Under the pieces are notes generated by a model. That model did no database searches. It worked only from the letters and a program-made list of their open reading frames with translations, and was not told the DNA's origin. Below, piece by piece: positions 15,235-24,686 of a DNA stretch of 64,000 nucleotides. Every line of letters begins with the position of its first letter. The stretch's first letter is position 1. The translations under genes were made by a program, and so were the position numbers. The stretch is from JAUIAI01 sp045106815 (GTDB lineage: Bacteria; Pseudomonadota; Gammaproteobacteria; Burkholderiales; Burkholderiaceae_E), in contig JBGCFG010000013.1 of the NCBI GenBank assembly GCA_045106815.1, positions 43,813-107,812 of the forward strand, read 5' to 3'.

Positions 15235-17760
15235 ATGACCCGATTCCTTTTTAGTCTGGCCTGGCGTGACCTCAAAGCCAGTGGTCGCCACCTCTGGATT
15301 TTCGTCGCCTGTTTGGTGTTGGGCGTATCCCTCGTGGCGGCTGGCGGTGGCTTATTCTCGCAGGTGTCCAACGCGTTACGCGATGATGCGCGCATGCTGT
15401 TTGGTGGAGATGCCGAGATCGAAGCAGCGCAACCGCTTGCACCTGATGTCCTTACCTGGATTCAGGCACCCGGTCAAGGCAATGCCGTTGTCTCGCGAGT
15501 CGTTGAGTTGCGGACCATGATGCTTAACGCTCAAGGGCGCGCACAACTCGTTGAGTTGCAGAGTACCGATGATGCATACCCCTTGTACGGGCGGGTAGAG
15601 CTGAATCCGGCTGACACACTAACGGATGCTCTAGCCCGCCGTGATGGCACCTGGGGGGTAGCGATTGATGCGGCACTAGCCCAACGTATGCAGCTTGAGA
15701 TTGGCGAGGTCGTCACAATCGGGGATCTCGATCTCGTAGTTCGCGCGCAGGTAACACGTCAGCCTGATCGCAGCCTGCGGGCTAATTGGCGGGGGGCGCC
15801 GGTTCTGATTGCTGAGCAGGCCCTGCAGGCGAGCGGTTTGGTACAGCCTGGCAGCAGGGTTGAGTATCGCTATCGCGTGCGGACAGATCAAACGCCGAGT
15901 GCGTGGCGTGCAGCCTTCATCGAGTCGTTTCCTGCGCTCACCGTGGAGGTGGATACGTTTGATGAGCGCAGTGAGCGTATTGCTGAGGTGTTGGGGCAGA
16001 TTGGTTCGGGGCTCATGCTCATTGGCTTTTCGGCGCTATTCATTGGCGGGCTTGGCGTGTTCAATAGCGTGCAATCGTTTCTGCAGCATAAGCTTGCGTC
16101 TCTCGCTACCCTGCGTGCGCTGGGTTTGCGCGATGGCCGTCTCGCCGCGATGGTACTCATTCAAATTGTTCTGCTTGCTTTGATGGCGAGCGCCGCTGGC
16201 GTTCTGTTGGGTGTTGCGATGGCCGTTGCGGGCGCTTCGATAACGGCTGAGCAACTGCCCGTGCGGGTGCTACTTGAAAGCCTATGGCAGCCAGCAGTGG
16301 TTGCGCTTGTCTTCGGCGTATTAACAGCTGTCGTGTTCGCATTGCCTGCCCTGGGACGAGCCTTGTCTGTTACGCCAGCCGCACTGTTTCGCGGCACGCT
16401 GGATCTGCCCACGGGCGTTCCTCGACAGGCCTGGCTTGGGGCAAGCATATTGGCGGTCATCGCCCTTGCTCTACTGGTGGCCGTGTTGCCGGATGCTCGA
16501 TTCGGATTGGCATTCATCGGCGCAAGTATTGCATTGGTTGTCTTGCTGGATCTCTTAACAAAAGGGCTTCGCAAGGTGGCGCACGTCCTTCAAAGCAAAT
16601 TTGAATCACGAATCTCGCTTTCCATGCAGTTGGCGCTCGCCAGTTTGCAGCAACCCGGCTCGCCCCTACGGCCTGCGCTGATCTCGCTCGGCTCGGCGTT
16701 AACGCTGTTGGTTGCGAGTACGCTGGTCGTGGCAACCCTGCTGAGGACAGTCAACGATACCGTGCCCGCGAATGCGCCGGCGCTGGTGTTCTACGACGTC
16801 CAGACCGAGCAAATTCCAGTGCTTCAAGAAACCCTGGAAAAGAGTCCGGGCCTTACCGATGTGCAGACTGCTCCCTTTGTTCTGGGCAGGCTTATTGCCG
16901 TGAACAATGAGTCACTGAGCGAAAGTGATGATGATCAGAAAGTCCTTGAGGCTCGCGACGAACACAAACTGAGCAATCGCGCGGGGAACTTCGATGACGT
17001 GGTGATTGATCGGGGCCAGTGGTGGCCGATTGATCACAATGGCGAACCGATGGTCGCGATGGAAGACCGAGAGGCTGACCAGTTAGGCTTGAGAGTAGGG
17101 GATTCACTTCGCTTTGAAATTATGGGTGGATTTGTCGAGGCGAAGTTGAGTGCCATCTATAGCCAGCGCCGAATGCAGTCACGACTATGGCTGGAGGCAA
17201 TCTTTAGCGATGGTGTGCTGGAACCATTCATCACCCGGCATGTGGGCGCAGCCTTTTTGCCAGCGAATGAAACACTCGCCGCACAAGATCGACTGGCTGC
17301 CGTTGCGCCCAACATTGCGACGGTCAGGACGGAGTCGATTCTCCGCGAGACTCGCTCTCTCATGGCAAGCGCCAGCGGCGGACTGTCTGTTGTGGCGCTG
17401 GTTTGTCTATTGGCAAGCCTTTTGGTGCTTGGCAGCGTCATTGCCGCAAGCCGGACTCGTCAAGTCTATGACGCGACCATCATGCATGCATTAGGAGCCC
17501 GCCATGCCGTGTTGCGGGCCGTGCTGGTATGGGAGTATTTGATCCTGGCGACCGTGACAGCCTTGTTTGCCATTATTGCCGGCAGTGCGCTGGCAACGGG
17601 TTTGTTACGTTGGCGCCTTGAGATCGACCCTACTGGCCTGTTCTGGAGTGGGGCGACGACGGCTGTCGCGGTGAGTTCGATTAGTCTGGGGCTGGGCGCG
17701 TACTATTTGCTAAAGCAAATGCAGCTTAACCCTGCCTCGCTGCTTCGCGGTGGCGGCTAG
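15235..17760 (+). CDS. Large FtsX-domain ABC permease (YbbP-like)
   Basis: A permease of about 840 residues from ATG 15235; a TTG at 15199 would add 12 residues. The first helix lies near residues 16-40 (LWIFVACLVLGVSLVAA). A long periplasmic region has GGDAEIEAAQPL and runs to about 255. An FtsX four-helix bundle with central ATLRALGLRDGRLAAM follows. A second periplasmic region spans about 500-720, and the final FtsX block reads MHALGARHAVLRAVL. Length and double FtsX layout match YbbP (about 800 residues), which acts with YbbA. Cargo is unknown, a lipid or hydrophobic compound being the usual guess. Confidence 0.88.
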   Translation: MTRFLFSLAWRDLKASGRHLWIFVACLVLGVSLVAAGGGLFSQVSNALRDDARMLFGGDAEIEAAQPLAPDVLTWIQAPGQGNAVVSRVVELRTMMLNAQGRAQLVELQSTDDAYPLYGRVELNPADTLTDALARRDGTWGVAIDAALAQRMQLEIGEVVTIGDLDLVVRAQVTRQPDRSLRANWRGAPVLIAEQALQASGLVQPGSRVEYRYRVRTDQTPSAWRAAFIESFPALTVEVDTFDERSERIAEVLGQIGSGLMLIGFSALFIGGLGVFNSVQSFLQHKLASLATLRALGLRDGRLAAMVLIQIVLLALMASAAGVLLGVAMAVAGASITAEQLPVRVLLESLWQPAVVALVFGVLTAVVFALPALGRALSVTPAALFRGTLDLPTGVPRQAWLGASILAVIALALLVAVLPDARFGLAFIGASIALVVLLDLLTKGLRKVAHVLQSKFESRISLSMQLALASLQQPGSPLRPALISLGSALTLLVASTLVVATLLRTVNDTVPANAPALVFYDVQTEQIPVLQETLEKSPGLTDVQTAPFVLGRLIAVNNESLSESDDDQKVLEARDEHKLSNRAGNFDDVVIDRGQWWPIDHNGEPMVAMEDREADQLGLRVGDSLRFEIMGGFVEAKLSAIYSQRRMQSRLWLEAIFSDGVLEPFITRHVGAAFLPANETLAAQDRLAAVAPNIATVRTESILRETRSLMASASGGLSVVALVCLLASLLVLGSVIAASRTRQVYDATIMHALGARHAVLRAVLVWEYLILATVTALFAIIAGSALATGLLRWRLEIDPTGLFWSGATTAVAVSSISLGLGAYYLLKQMQLNPASLLRGGG

Positions 17761-17797
17761 CGCAGTTCTGAATATCCTGATCGAGACCAATTGACAG

Positions 17798-18073
17798 ATG
17801 TTAGGCATCCCACATGCAGCTCAAGACTTTCACCATGCCTACGTCCGAAACAATTGCCAAGGCGATGAAGGGCCCGTTTATGAAAGTCTTGCGCAGGCCT
17901 CAGAAGCGAATCGCGGAAGCAACTGCTATATCCTGAGTTCGCTAACTGATCCAACCTGGCTGGTCGTATGCGGTAAGAGTCCCTCCGGGTTTGATGAAGA
18001 CCGACTTGACGACTGGTTCCGGGATGTCAAAGTAAAGGGCAGAATCGATCGAAATCAATGCCGTTCGATTTAG
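17798..18073 (+). CDS. Hypothetical 91-residue protein, doubtful
   Basis: An isolated frame in the 480-base gap between the permease and the FAD oxidoreductase. The C-terminal two thirds (YILSSLTDPTWLVVCGKSP, then FDEDRLDDWFRDVKVKGRI) look like a folded protein with normal codon use. The N-terminus has no ribosome site. An overlapping frame from the ATG at 17813 encodes only about 40 basic residues. I recognise no family. The rest of the gap holds nothing I can support. Confidence 0.3.
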   Translation: MLGIPHAAQDFHHAYVRNNCQGDEGPVYESLAQASEANRGSNCYILSSLTDPTWLVVCGKSPSGFDEDRLDDWFRDVKVKGRIDRNQCRSI

Positions 18074-18242
18074 TTTTGATTTTGCTGATCAATGTGTTGA
18101 ATTCACCCGCAATAAGTTCAGTTTGCGGGCCTTTCACGCACTCTTGGGAGTCACAGAGTTCGTTTGGATAAGGCCTTTTGACATGGGCATATTGGCGGCT
18201 TGCCTACTGGCTTAACAAGCACTCCGTGCAATACTAGCGCTT

Positions 18243-19613
18243 ATGACGAATGGTTCACCGAAGATCGTAATTGTCGGGGCGGGCATTGCCGGTGTGGCCG
18301 CGGCGTATTTCCTGTCGGTCGAACATGGCTGCCGCGATGTCGTGCTGCTCGAAGCTGACAATCCGCTGTCTCTCACGTCGGACAAATCCACTGAAGCTTA
18401 TCGCAACTGGTGGCCAGGTCCGGACAGTGCGATGACCGCGTACATGAATCGTAGTATCGATCTGATGGAAGGGTTGGCGCAAGCAACCGGTAACCGGATC
18501 AACCTGAGTCGCAACGGCTATTTATTCGCCAGTGCTGATGCAGGCAAGACTGACTGGTTAGTTGAAATGTCTCGTTTGGCTGAACAGCATGGCGCCGGGC
18601 CGGTGCGGGTGCACGATAGCGACGATAGCGAGTACGTACCGAAAAGCTCGATCGACTCATTGCTCACAGGCGCCGACATTATTACCGACCCCGGGCTGAT
18701 CGCCCGACACTTCCCGTATCTGAACCCAGAGACCAAAGTCCTCGCGCACGCCCGGCGCGCCGGCTGGGTTGATGCCCAGCAGTTGGGTATGATAATGCTT
18801 GAGTTGGCGCGAGAGCGAGGCGCCACGTTTATGCGTGCCCGGGTTGTAGATATTCACACTACAAACAATCAGGTGAGTGGGGTGATTGTTGAGCAAGAAG
18901 GGCAGCGTCAGTTGTTACCCGCAGACCAGTTGGTGATCGCCGCGGGACCGATGCTCAAAGAGGTGGTTGCGTTATTGGGCATTGAGATGCCCGTGGTTGC
19001 GGAGCGCCATTTAAAGATCAGCCTGCCCGACGGTCGCGGTGTGATTCCGAGCGATGCGCCGATGCTGATTTGGCTCGACGATCAACACCTACCCTGGACC
19101 GACGATGAACGCGCGGCGCTGACCGCTGACGGCACGGCCAACTGGTTGCTCGACAAGTTTCCTGGCGGGGTGCATTGCCGCCCAATCGGCGGCGGCTCCA
19201 GCAAGACCATACTCGGGCTGTATACCTACGATGGCAAACCCGAACCGGTCGTCTTCCCGCTACGAGAAGAGCCGCACTACGCCGAGATTGTCTTGCGCGG
19301 CCTGTCCACGATGGTGCCGGCCTTACGAGAATATGTTGAGAAGGGTGCTCGCCCATATCTGGATGGTGGCTACTATGTTCGAACCCGTGAGAACCGTCCG
19401 CTGATCGGGCCTTTACCTGTACAAGGAGCATTTGTCTCAGGCGCCTATTCTGGGTTTGGCATCATGGCGTCGTGCGCCGGTGGCGACCTGATCGCCAAAC
19501 ACCTCACCGGATCGACACTACCCGACTATGCTCCTGCCTTCATGCTCTCGCGGTACACCGACCCCGACTACCTGGCCATGCTCGACAACTCGAGCGAAGA
19601 CGGCCAGCTATAA
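18243..19613 (+). CDS. FAD-dependent oxidoreductase (DAO / sarcosine oxidase type)
   Basis: A 456-residue flavoprotein. VIVGAGIAGVAAAYFL is the Rossmann GxGxxG motif for FAD, followed by the acidic strand end VVLLEAD. Residues 47-65 (SDKSTEAYRNWWPGP) fit the loop before the flavin site of the DAO superfamily. The C-terminal GPLPVQGAFVSGAYSGFGIM is the second FAD contact with the family's S-G-F-G ending. It should oxidise the C-N bond of an amino or N-methyl amino acid substrate. No subunit partner is adjacent. A broken copy of its 5' end lies at 26580-26769. Confidence 0.85.
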   Translation: MTNGSPKIVIVGAGIAGVAAAYFLSVEHGCRDVVLLEADNPLSLTSDKSTEAYRNWWPGPDSAMTAYMNRSIDLMEGLAQATGNRINLSRNGYLFASADAGKTDWLVEMSRLAEQHGAGPVRVHDSDDSEYVPKSSIDSLLTGADIITDPGLIARHFPYLNPETKVLAHARRAGWVDAQQLGMIMLELARERGATFMRARVVDIHTTNNQVSGVIVEQEGQRQLLPADQLVIAAGPMLKEVVALLGIEMPVVAERHLKISLPDGRGVIPSDAPMLIWLDDQHLPWTDDERAALTADGTANWLLDKFPGGVHCRPIGGGSSKTILGLYTYDGKPEPVVFPLREEPHYAEIVLRGLSTMVPALREYVEKGARPYLDGGYYVRTRENRPLIGPLPVQGAFVSGAYSGFGIMASCAGGDLIAKHLTGSTLPDYAPAFMLSRYTDPDYLAMLDNSSEDGQL

Positions 19614-19887
19614 AGATGCTAATACCCTATTAGGGCGTCGGTACCCATGTGTGGCGACCGAACGGTTGTAACCGGATAGGACCGGTACCACCACGCGTAA
19701 GTTGTCCGTTCAAAGGGCGTGCAACATCACTTTAGTTTGCGTCTTTGGGTAGGTTAATAGCGTCCGCTTCGGCCGAAATAACATAGGTAATGCCATTGTT
19801 TTGAATCGGCACCACACCGGGCGAAGTTGAACCGCCATCGACGTGGTCGGCCGACATCTTCGGTATCAATTACCGACCATATTTATA
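19614..19887. other. Intergenic stretch with a small leftward ORF
   Basis: Starts with a 6-bp inverted repeat (CTAATACCCTATTAG, 19619-19633) right after the FAD oxidoreductase stop; it lacks a T-run. On the minus strand 19857-19732 encodes 41 residues (MSADHVDGGSTSPG and on to INLPKDAN) with protein-like composition. It may be a short gene or the 3' end of a lost one; I recognise no family. Nothing else is seen. Confidence 0.3.
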
Positions 19888-19918
19888 TAGACACATAGCT
19901 ATTTAACTATGTAATAAT
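19888..19918 (+). promoter_or_regulatory. Promoter and autoregulatory operator of arsR-like gene
   Basis: TAGACA (19888-19893) and TAATAA (19912-19917) look like -35 and -10 elements. Between them lies the inverted repeat ACATAG-N8-CTATGT (19893-19912). This places a dimer site exactly across the promoter, as expected for ArsR-type self-repression. The -10 is so close to the ATG at 19925 that transcription would begin at or next to the start codon, with no room for a ribosome site. Confidence 0.55.
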
Positions 19919-19924
19919 CGTCAC

Positions 19925-20230
19925 ATGGCTACTCATCTCGACCAGTCCAAAGCGCTTGCCAGTCATGCAAGGGTCTCAATTCTTAATTGGCTAAGAGCTC
20001 CCCAAGAGCACTTCGCTCACCAGGAGACGGGCGATCCAGCGGAGATCGGTGTCTGCGTTACGCTATTGACTGAGAAACTCAAGATGTCACAGCCGACGGT
20101 AAGTAGACATCTTGAACTACTGAAGCGAGCGAATTTCGTAACGACCAAAAGGATCGGCCGTTGGTCATTTTTCGCCCGGAATGAGAAGGGTATCGCCGCC
20201 TACAAGCATTGGCTCAATGAATCCCTTTGA
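19925..20230 (+). CDS. ArsR-family winged-helix repressor
   Basis: A 101-residue regulator. SKALASHARVSILNWL opens the ArsR fold, and VTLLTEKLKMSQPTVSRHLELLKRANFV is the helix-turn-helix (residues about 46-72, quoted in part), ending in the wing RIGRWSFFARN. The metal-binding cysteine motif of ArsR/SmtB (ELCVCDL) is replaced by IGVCVTLL with one Cys, so it probably senses an organic ligand and not a metal. It appears to be translated from a nearly leaderless message. Its end overlaps the hydrolase start by 14 bases, so it likely controls its own operon of hydrolase and VOC protein. Confidence 0.85.
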   Translation: MATHLDQSKALASHARVSILNWLRAPQEHFAHQETGDPAEIGVCVTLLTEKLKMSQPTVSRHLELLKRANFVTTKRIGRWSFFARNEKGIAAYKHWLNESL

Positions 20231-21119
20231 GGCGCTTGACCGACAGCTTCTGCCGGGATTTCAACGCAGGGTTTTGGAAGTTGGAGGCAGTCGAGTGCTC
20301 GCGCTTACTGGCGGCAGCGGCCCGCCTTTACTAATGCTCCATGGTGACCCGCAAACACACCTGTGCTGGCATCGCATTGCCCCACACCTGGCTAGCCGCT
20401 TCACTGTCGTTCTGACAGACATTCGGGGCAGGGGGGAGACCCATCAACCACCCGTCTCCCCTGGTGGCTCACTGTATTCGAAACGTGCCATGGCGCTTGA
20501 GCAACTTGCCGCAATGAGAGTTCTGGGGTATCGGTCATTCGCACTCGTTTCACATGATCGCGGTGCCCGCATAGCGCGACGTTTGGCGCTAGATCATCCT
20601 GAGTGCGTTAAGAAGCTCGTTGTGATGGACATTATTCCAGCGGTGGACTTTTATGAGAGCGCGAATGCGGCAATTGCTCAGGACTATTTCTATTTTTTCT
20701 TCCTGACTCAACCTTATCCACTTCCCGAGTCGCTCATCGCTGGCAACGCGAAAGACTTCGTACAGCAGATTCTTTTGAGTCTTTCTTCGGGAAGAGAGAT
20801 CTTCGACAAAGCAGCCTTTCAGCTTTACCTTGACGCTGCTGCGCGGCCAGAAGCGATTGTCGCCATGTGTGAGTGCTTTCGCGCCGGCGTCGGATTGGAT
20901 CGAGATCACGACGAAATCGATCGTAGGACCGATCGCAAGATTATTTGTCCAACCCTGGTGCTGTGGGGCGAGCATGGTGTCATTGGCAAGCACTTTGATG
21001 TTCGTCGAGTGTGGAGCCGATGGTGCAAGGACGTGCGTTATGCACCAATGCCTTGCGGGCACTTTATTCCAGAAGAAGCACCAGAGGCAGCATTGGAAGA
21101 ATTGATGAATTTTTTGTAG
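20217..21119 (+). CDS. Alpha/beta hydrolase, haloacetate-dehalogenase-like
   Basis: About 300 residues. The nucleophile Asp-114 is in SHDRGAR, with the two arginines that hold the carboxylate in fluoroacetate dehalogenases. LHGDPQTHLCWHRIAP forms the oxyanion region and PCGHFIPEEAPE carries the catalytic His. LVLWGEHGVIGKHFD also matches that family. However, the His-Trp pair that binds fluoride (in the YWHWFFL context) reads YFYFFFL here, with Tyr-159 and Phe-160. Fluoroacetate is therefore an unlikely substrate; another haloacid or an epoxide is possible. It is co-transcribed with arsR and the VOC protein. Confidence 0.78.
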   Translation: MNPFEALDRQLLPGFQRRVLEVGGSRVLALTGGSGPPLLMLHGDPQTHLCWHRIAPHLASRFTVVLTDIRGRGETHQPPVSPGGSLYSKRAMALEQLAAMRVLGYRSFALVSHDRGARIARRLALDHPECVKKLVVMDIIPAVDFYESANAAIAQDYFYFFFLTQPYPLPESLIAGNAKDFVQQILLSLSSGREIFDKAAFQLYLDAAARPEAIVAMCECFRAGVGLDRDHDEIDRRTDRKIICPTLVLWGEHGVIGKHFDVRRVWSRWCKDVRYAPMPCGHFIPEEAPEAALEELMNFL

Positions 21120-21145
21120 GGAGCCTTTGGCAAAAAGGAAATCTG

Positions 21146-21781
21146 ATGGCAGACCATCTACCGTTCAACCTTGATCACATTACTGTCATTGCGCCCTCTC
21201 TATCAGATGGAGTCGCCCATGTCGAGAATCAGCTTGGTGTCGCTATTCCATATGGAGGTGAGCATCCACAAATGGGAACCCACAATCACCTGCTGAGGCT
21301 TGGGGACGATTGTTTTCTTGAAATCATTGCGGTTAATCCCCAAGCCCAAAAACCATCGAGACCTCGGTGGTTCGGTCTCGACACAGGTCACGGTATTTCA
21401 TCGTCACTCGCGACCTGGGTACTGAAAACGCCTGATATTCAAGGCGATCTACTCGATTCGTACCAGATTTGCGGGCGGGCGATAGATATCACACGGGGTG
21501 ACCTAAAGTGGAAAATTTCGGTCGCTGATGATGGCACGATGCCCATGAGTGGAGTATTCCCAAGCCTGATCCAGTGGCCAGCCGGACCGCACCCTGCCGC
21601 TAGCATGATTGACCTAGGCTGTGCACTACAGTCACTTGAGATTCTGCATCCCGAAGCGCAGGCTATTTCCAGTGCTGTGAAAGAGCGCTTTTCCGACCCT
21701 CGAGTTTCAATCATCGAAGCAGACCATAAAGGTCTATCGGCGACAATAGTGACACCAGCTGGATTGCGTGTTTTGAACTAA
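21146..21781 (+). CDS. VOC-superfamily protein (glyoxalase-like domain)
   Basis: About 211 residues from ATG 21146, which has AAAGGA upstream. FNLDHITVIAPSLSDGVAHV supplies the first metal-ligand His of a VOC half. MGTHNHLLRLGDDCFLEIIAV gives the next strand with the Glu ligand. The C-terminal half is diverged. The layout matches the glyoxalase-like domain of PF13468-type proteins, which occur beside hydrolases in catabolic operons. It is the third gene after arsR and the hydrolase; 26 bases separate it from the hydrolase. The substrate is unknown. The 231 bases that follow hold nothing I recognise. Confidence 0.75.
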   Translation: MADHLPFNLDHITVIAPSLSDGVAHVENQLGVAIPYGGEHPQMGTHNHLLRLGDDCFLEIIAVNPQAQKPSRPRWFGLDTGHGISSSLATWVLKTPDIQGDLLDSYQICGRAIDITRGDLKWKISVADDGTMPMSGVFPSLIQWPAGPHPAASMIDLGCALQSLEILHPEAQAISSAVKERFSDPRVSIIEADHKGLSATIVTPAGLRVLN

Positions 21782-22012
21782 CGGGCTGGATGTCGTTAGG
21801 TTTTGAAGCTCCGACATACTCCCCGTGACTTCTCTGGGTGATAGTGTTCGGCATTGACTGTAATGCGGCAAGCGAATGGGTCCTGCTACACCATGCCTCA
21901 AAGGCAAACTGCTCATTGCCAGATACCGGTGGTTAGCGCAGCTCGATCCAGCTCGGACCTTGGTCTGCCAACTGAAGCGACCTTTGAGTGAACCTGTGTA
22001 TATAGATTGGCG

Positions 22013-23221
22013 CTACGTCGAGAAAGCTGAGAACTTCTTTTGCCATCTGATACAACGTTGCGCGTCACGCTCCTGATACACACGAATGGCTGATGGTAAA
22101 TCGAGTTCAAACGTTTCTTCTCGATCCTCGCCTATGGCGGTCAAACGCATTGTGTACCAAGCCGTTACGCCGCCAGGAGGAACGATGTCAAACTTCGGAA
22201 AGACGGGATCCTGACCAGTTTCGTTTAGCCAGCAACCTGCAAGCATAGGATCAAGAGCCATGGCGCGTGCCAAACCTACCATGTCGACAGTACCTGCAGC
22301 TACCGCGTCAACGGCTTGAGCGCGAGTTTTGAAACCGCCCGTCAGCATCAGCGGTATATCGGTAACCTCTCTTGCGAGTCGAGCAAAGTCAAGAAAGTAT
22401 GGCCCTTGACTCGTACCGTCAGAGCTTGATTTTGCTCCGGGGAAGTATGTGCCCCCGCTAATGTCAATTAAGTCGATCGAGGTTCTATCGAGAAGTCGGA
22501 CAACTTCCAAAGCATCAAGTTCTGTCAACCCGCCGTCCAGTTGGTCTGTCGAATTTATCCTGATCCCGATTGGAAACGCCGGACCAACAGCACGCCGAAC
22601 TTCACTGACTACTTCCAGGACCAAGCGGCATCGTGCGTGGATCGATCCGCCGTAGTCGTCAGATCGGTGGTTAAACAGAGGGGACAGGAATTGACTGAGT
22701 AAGAATCCGTGACCTGCATGAATATGGACACCGCTAAAGCCGATGGACTTTGCGTGAGATGCTGTTCTGGCAAACAGGCTAGGGAGCTCGTGTATCTCAC
22801 CCGTGGACAAGCTAGTGCAATGAAGGCCCTCAAGGTCAAGTGCTGACGGTCCCTTTGGGCTGCTGATCGGCAAGTGCGAGAGGGCACCGGCATGACCAAG
22901 TTGCGCCCATAGATGAGCGCCCTCAATCCGTGCCCGACTGGTCAGCTGCTGGAGCAAGTCCTGATTCGAATGCACGCCGAGTACCAAATTTCCAGGCTTC
23001 TCAGGGAATCTGGGATCACCTTGTACTTCGCCGATGAAAGACACACCAACGCCGCCTTCTGCCCATCGTTCATATAGTCGGATCTGGGCTTGAGTAGGAT
23101 TGCCTTCACCGTCGGCCAGTGAATCCGACATTGATGACTTAGCAAGTCGATTCTTTAGAGTGGCACCGCAGGGAAGCTGCAGGGTGCTGTGAAGATGATG
23201 AATTGTGTCTGGATCTCTCAT
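22013..23221 (-). CDS. Old Yellow Enzyme family NADH:flavin oxidoreductase
   Basis: A 402-residue single-domain TIM barrel. LKNRLAKSSMSDSLAD is the first FMN-contacting segment. GVHIHAGHGFLLSQFLSP is the family signature, with Ala changed to Gly in the usual HAAHGYL. FNHRSDDYGGSIHARCRLVLE is the usual FMN/substrate segment (19 residues of it visible as RSDDYGG...). MLTGGFKTRAQ and DMVGLARAMALDP bind the FMN phosphate. It lacks the Fe-S and FAD domains of dienoyl-CoA reductases. It should reduce activated C=C bonds with NAD(P)H. It stands alone, convergent with the VOC gene. Confidence 0.88.
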   Translation of the reverse strand: MRDPDTIHHLHSTLQLPCGATLKNRLAKSSMSDSLADGEGNPTQAQIRLYERWAEGGVGVSFIGEVQGDPRFPEKPGNLVLGVHSNQDLLQQLTSRARIEGAHLWAQLGHAGALSHLPISSPKGPSALDLEGLHCTSLSTGEIHELPSLFARTASHAKSIGFSGVHIHAGHGFLLSQFLSPLFNHRSDDYGGSIHARCRLVLEVVSEVRRAVGPAFPIGIRINSTDQLDGGLTELDALEVVRLLDRTSIDLIDISGGTYFPGAKSSSDGTSQGPYFLDFARLAREVTDIPLMLTGGFKTRAQAVDAVAAGTVDMVGLARAMALDPMLAGCWLNETGQDPVFPKFDIVPPGGVTAWYTMRLTAIGEDREETFELDLPSAIRVYQERDAQRCIRWQKKFSAFST

Positions 23222-23879
23222 AGCTGAGTCTATCGCGGACGGCCGGTTTTGACAGACAGGAGTGCTCTCGGAAAATGTCAGAAGTCAACCCGTCACGACT
23301 GTTCACCGACTTCGGTGTTTGGCCGTTTGGGCGAAATACACTCGAAACGCATGAGCTTTTTTTTGGACGATTGCTTGGCAGCGCGAAGCGATAGACAAAC
23401 GACGCAATAACACCAACGAGAGTTCAGCTTTCTGAAATCGTCAAATTTGCTTCTACCGGGCGAACGCTGAAATCGCTTCGTCCAAAGCTGCCAGATAGTC
23501 GCCTTGCTTACGCCCGAATGCCTAGCGGGTCCTGAGCTACCGATTGCGATGGTTGGCGATATAAAGTGTATCCCGTGGGCTTACTGACTGCTATCTCCTA
23601 TGACGGCTGCTGGTCATTAAGCACACCGGACCGCGTCCCTTAGGAAGGCGGCCCGGCGTCTGGTCGAGGAGGAACAGTTAACAGCTTGAACGTGTGGTTG
23701 TTGCGGACCCAGCCGCCCACGCGTTCTGGGGGCCGGAATACGCATCCGGCTGGCGGTGGCGTTGCCGGCTCAGGTCGTTTCGGCCTGATGGGCATCGCAC
23801 GGTTATTGATAGGTGACGCCGGGCGCTAAAAAGGTTCAACGGGGCAGAGCATTGCCGTCACCCTTCAAGTGCCTGTCGC
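23222..23879. other. Long gene-poor stretch
   Basis: About 660 bases with no gene I can support. On the minus strand, 23521-23453 reads AFGRKQGDYLAALDEAISA and ends at TAG. This is protein-like but cut off on its 5' side by another stop, so it is probably the last codons of a lost gene. GC content rises toward the SDR gene at the right end. Confidence 0.4.
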
Positions 23880-24686
23880 TCAGTCGGCCGTTCGCAGCAA
23901 GGCGCCGCCGTCGACCGGCAACGCAACCCCAGTGATAAATCCCGCCTCGTCTGAGGCCAGGAAAAGGCAGGCATGAGCGACGTCCCAGGCGGTGCCCATC
24001 TTGCGCCGCAGCGGAACCTTAGCGTCGCGTGCTGCGGCGATTTCCTCGCGCGGGCGTCCCCATTCGCGGGCTCGTGTGTCGACCGCCATGGGTGTGTCCA
24101 TCAGTCCCGGCAACACGACATTGGCACGGATGCCCAGCTCGGCATACTGACGCGCGATCTGCTCGGTATAAGCGATCATCGCTGCCTTGCTCGCCTTGTA
24201 GGCGACGTAAGGGTAGGTGGCCGATAGCGCGGCGATCGACGAGATCGCCACGATGACCCCGTCGCGGCGCGCGCTCATCGCGGGCAATACATGCTTGACT
24301 GCCATCACGAAGCCGCGCAGATTGATCGCGTTGACATTGTCGAATGCTTCTTCCGTGATTTCGAGTGCGGAGCGGTCACCGCCCGCCAAGCTGACGCCGA
24401 CGTTGTAGTGCAGCACGTCGATTTGGCCCCAGGCCGCGATCGTCGCATCCACTGCCGCCTTCAGGCTGGCGTCGGACCGCACGTCGGCCGCGATCGCGAT
24501 CGCCTCGCCGCCCTCGGCCAGGATCAAGTCGACGGTCGCGCTTGCGGCGTCCAGAGTCAGGTCGACCGCCATCACGCGCGCTCCCTCGCGCGCATAGAGC
24601 AGCGCACTAGCACGACCGTTACCAGTACCTTCGCCGGGGCTCTGCCCAGCGCCGATCAGCAACACAGTCTTGTTTTTCATTCGCAT
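23880..24686 (-). CDS. SDR-family oxidoreductase, GC-rich
   Basis: A 268-residue Rossmann enzyme. LLIGAGQSPGEGTGNGRAS is an expanded form of the TGxxxGxG NAD-binding motif, with about six extra residues; this insert is typical of one subgroup. ADVRSD binds adenine, and NVG stands for the NAG motif. ISSIAAL gives the catalytic Ser and YVAYKASK the Tyr and Lys. FITGVALPVDGG closes the fold. Its codons are strongly GC-ending, unlike the genes on either side, which points to acquisition from a GC-rich donor such as an alphaproteobacterium. No operon partner; substrate unknown. Confidence 0.85.
   Translation of the reverse strand: MRMKNKTVLLIGAGQSPGEGTGNGRASALLYAREGARVMAVDLTLDAASATVDLILAEGGEAIAIAADVRSDASLKAAVDATIAAWGQIDVLHYNVGVSLAGGDRSALEITEEAFDNVNAINLRGFVMAVKHVLPAMSARRDGVIVAISSIAALSATYPYVAYKASKAAMIAYTEQIARQYAELGIRANVVLPGLMDTPMAVDTRAREWGRPREEIAAARDAKVPLRRKMGTAWDVAHACLFLASDEAGFITGVALPVDGGALLRTAD

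Noticed and set aside
18081..18097. TTGAT and ATCAA half-sites near the FAD oxidoreductase
   Set aside because: The half-sites are seven bases apart, not four, so they do not fit the Crp/Fnr spacing.
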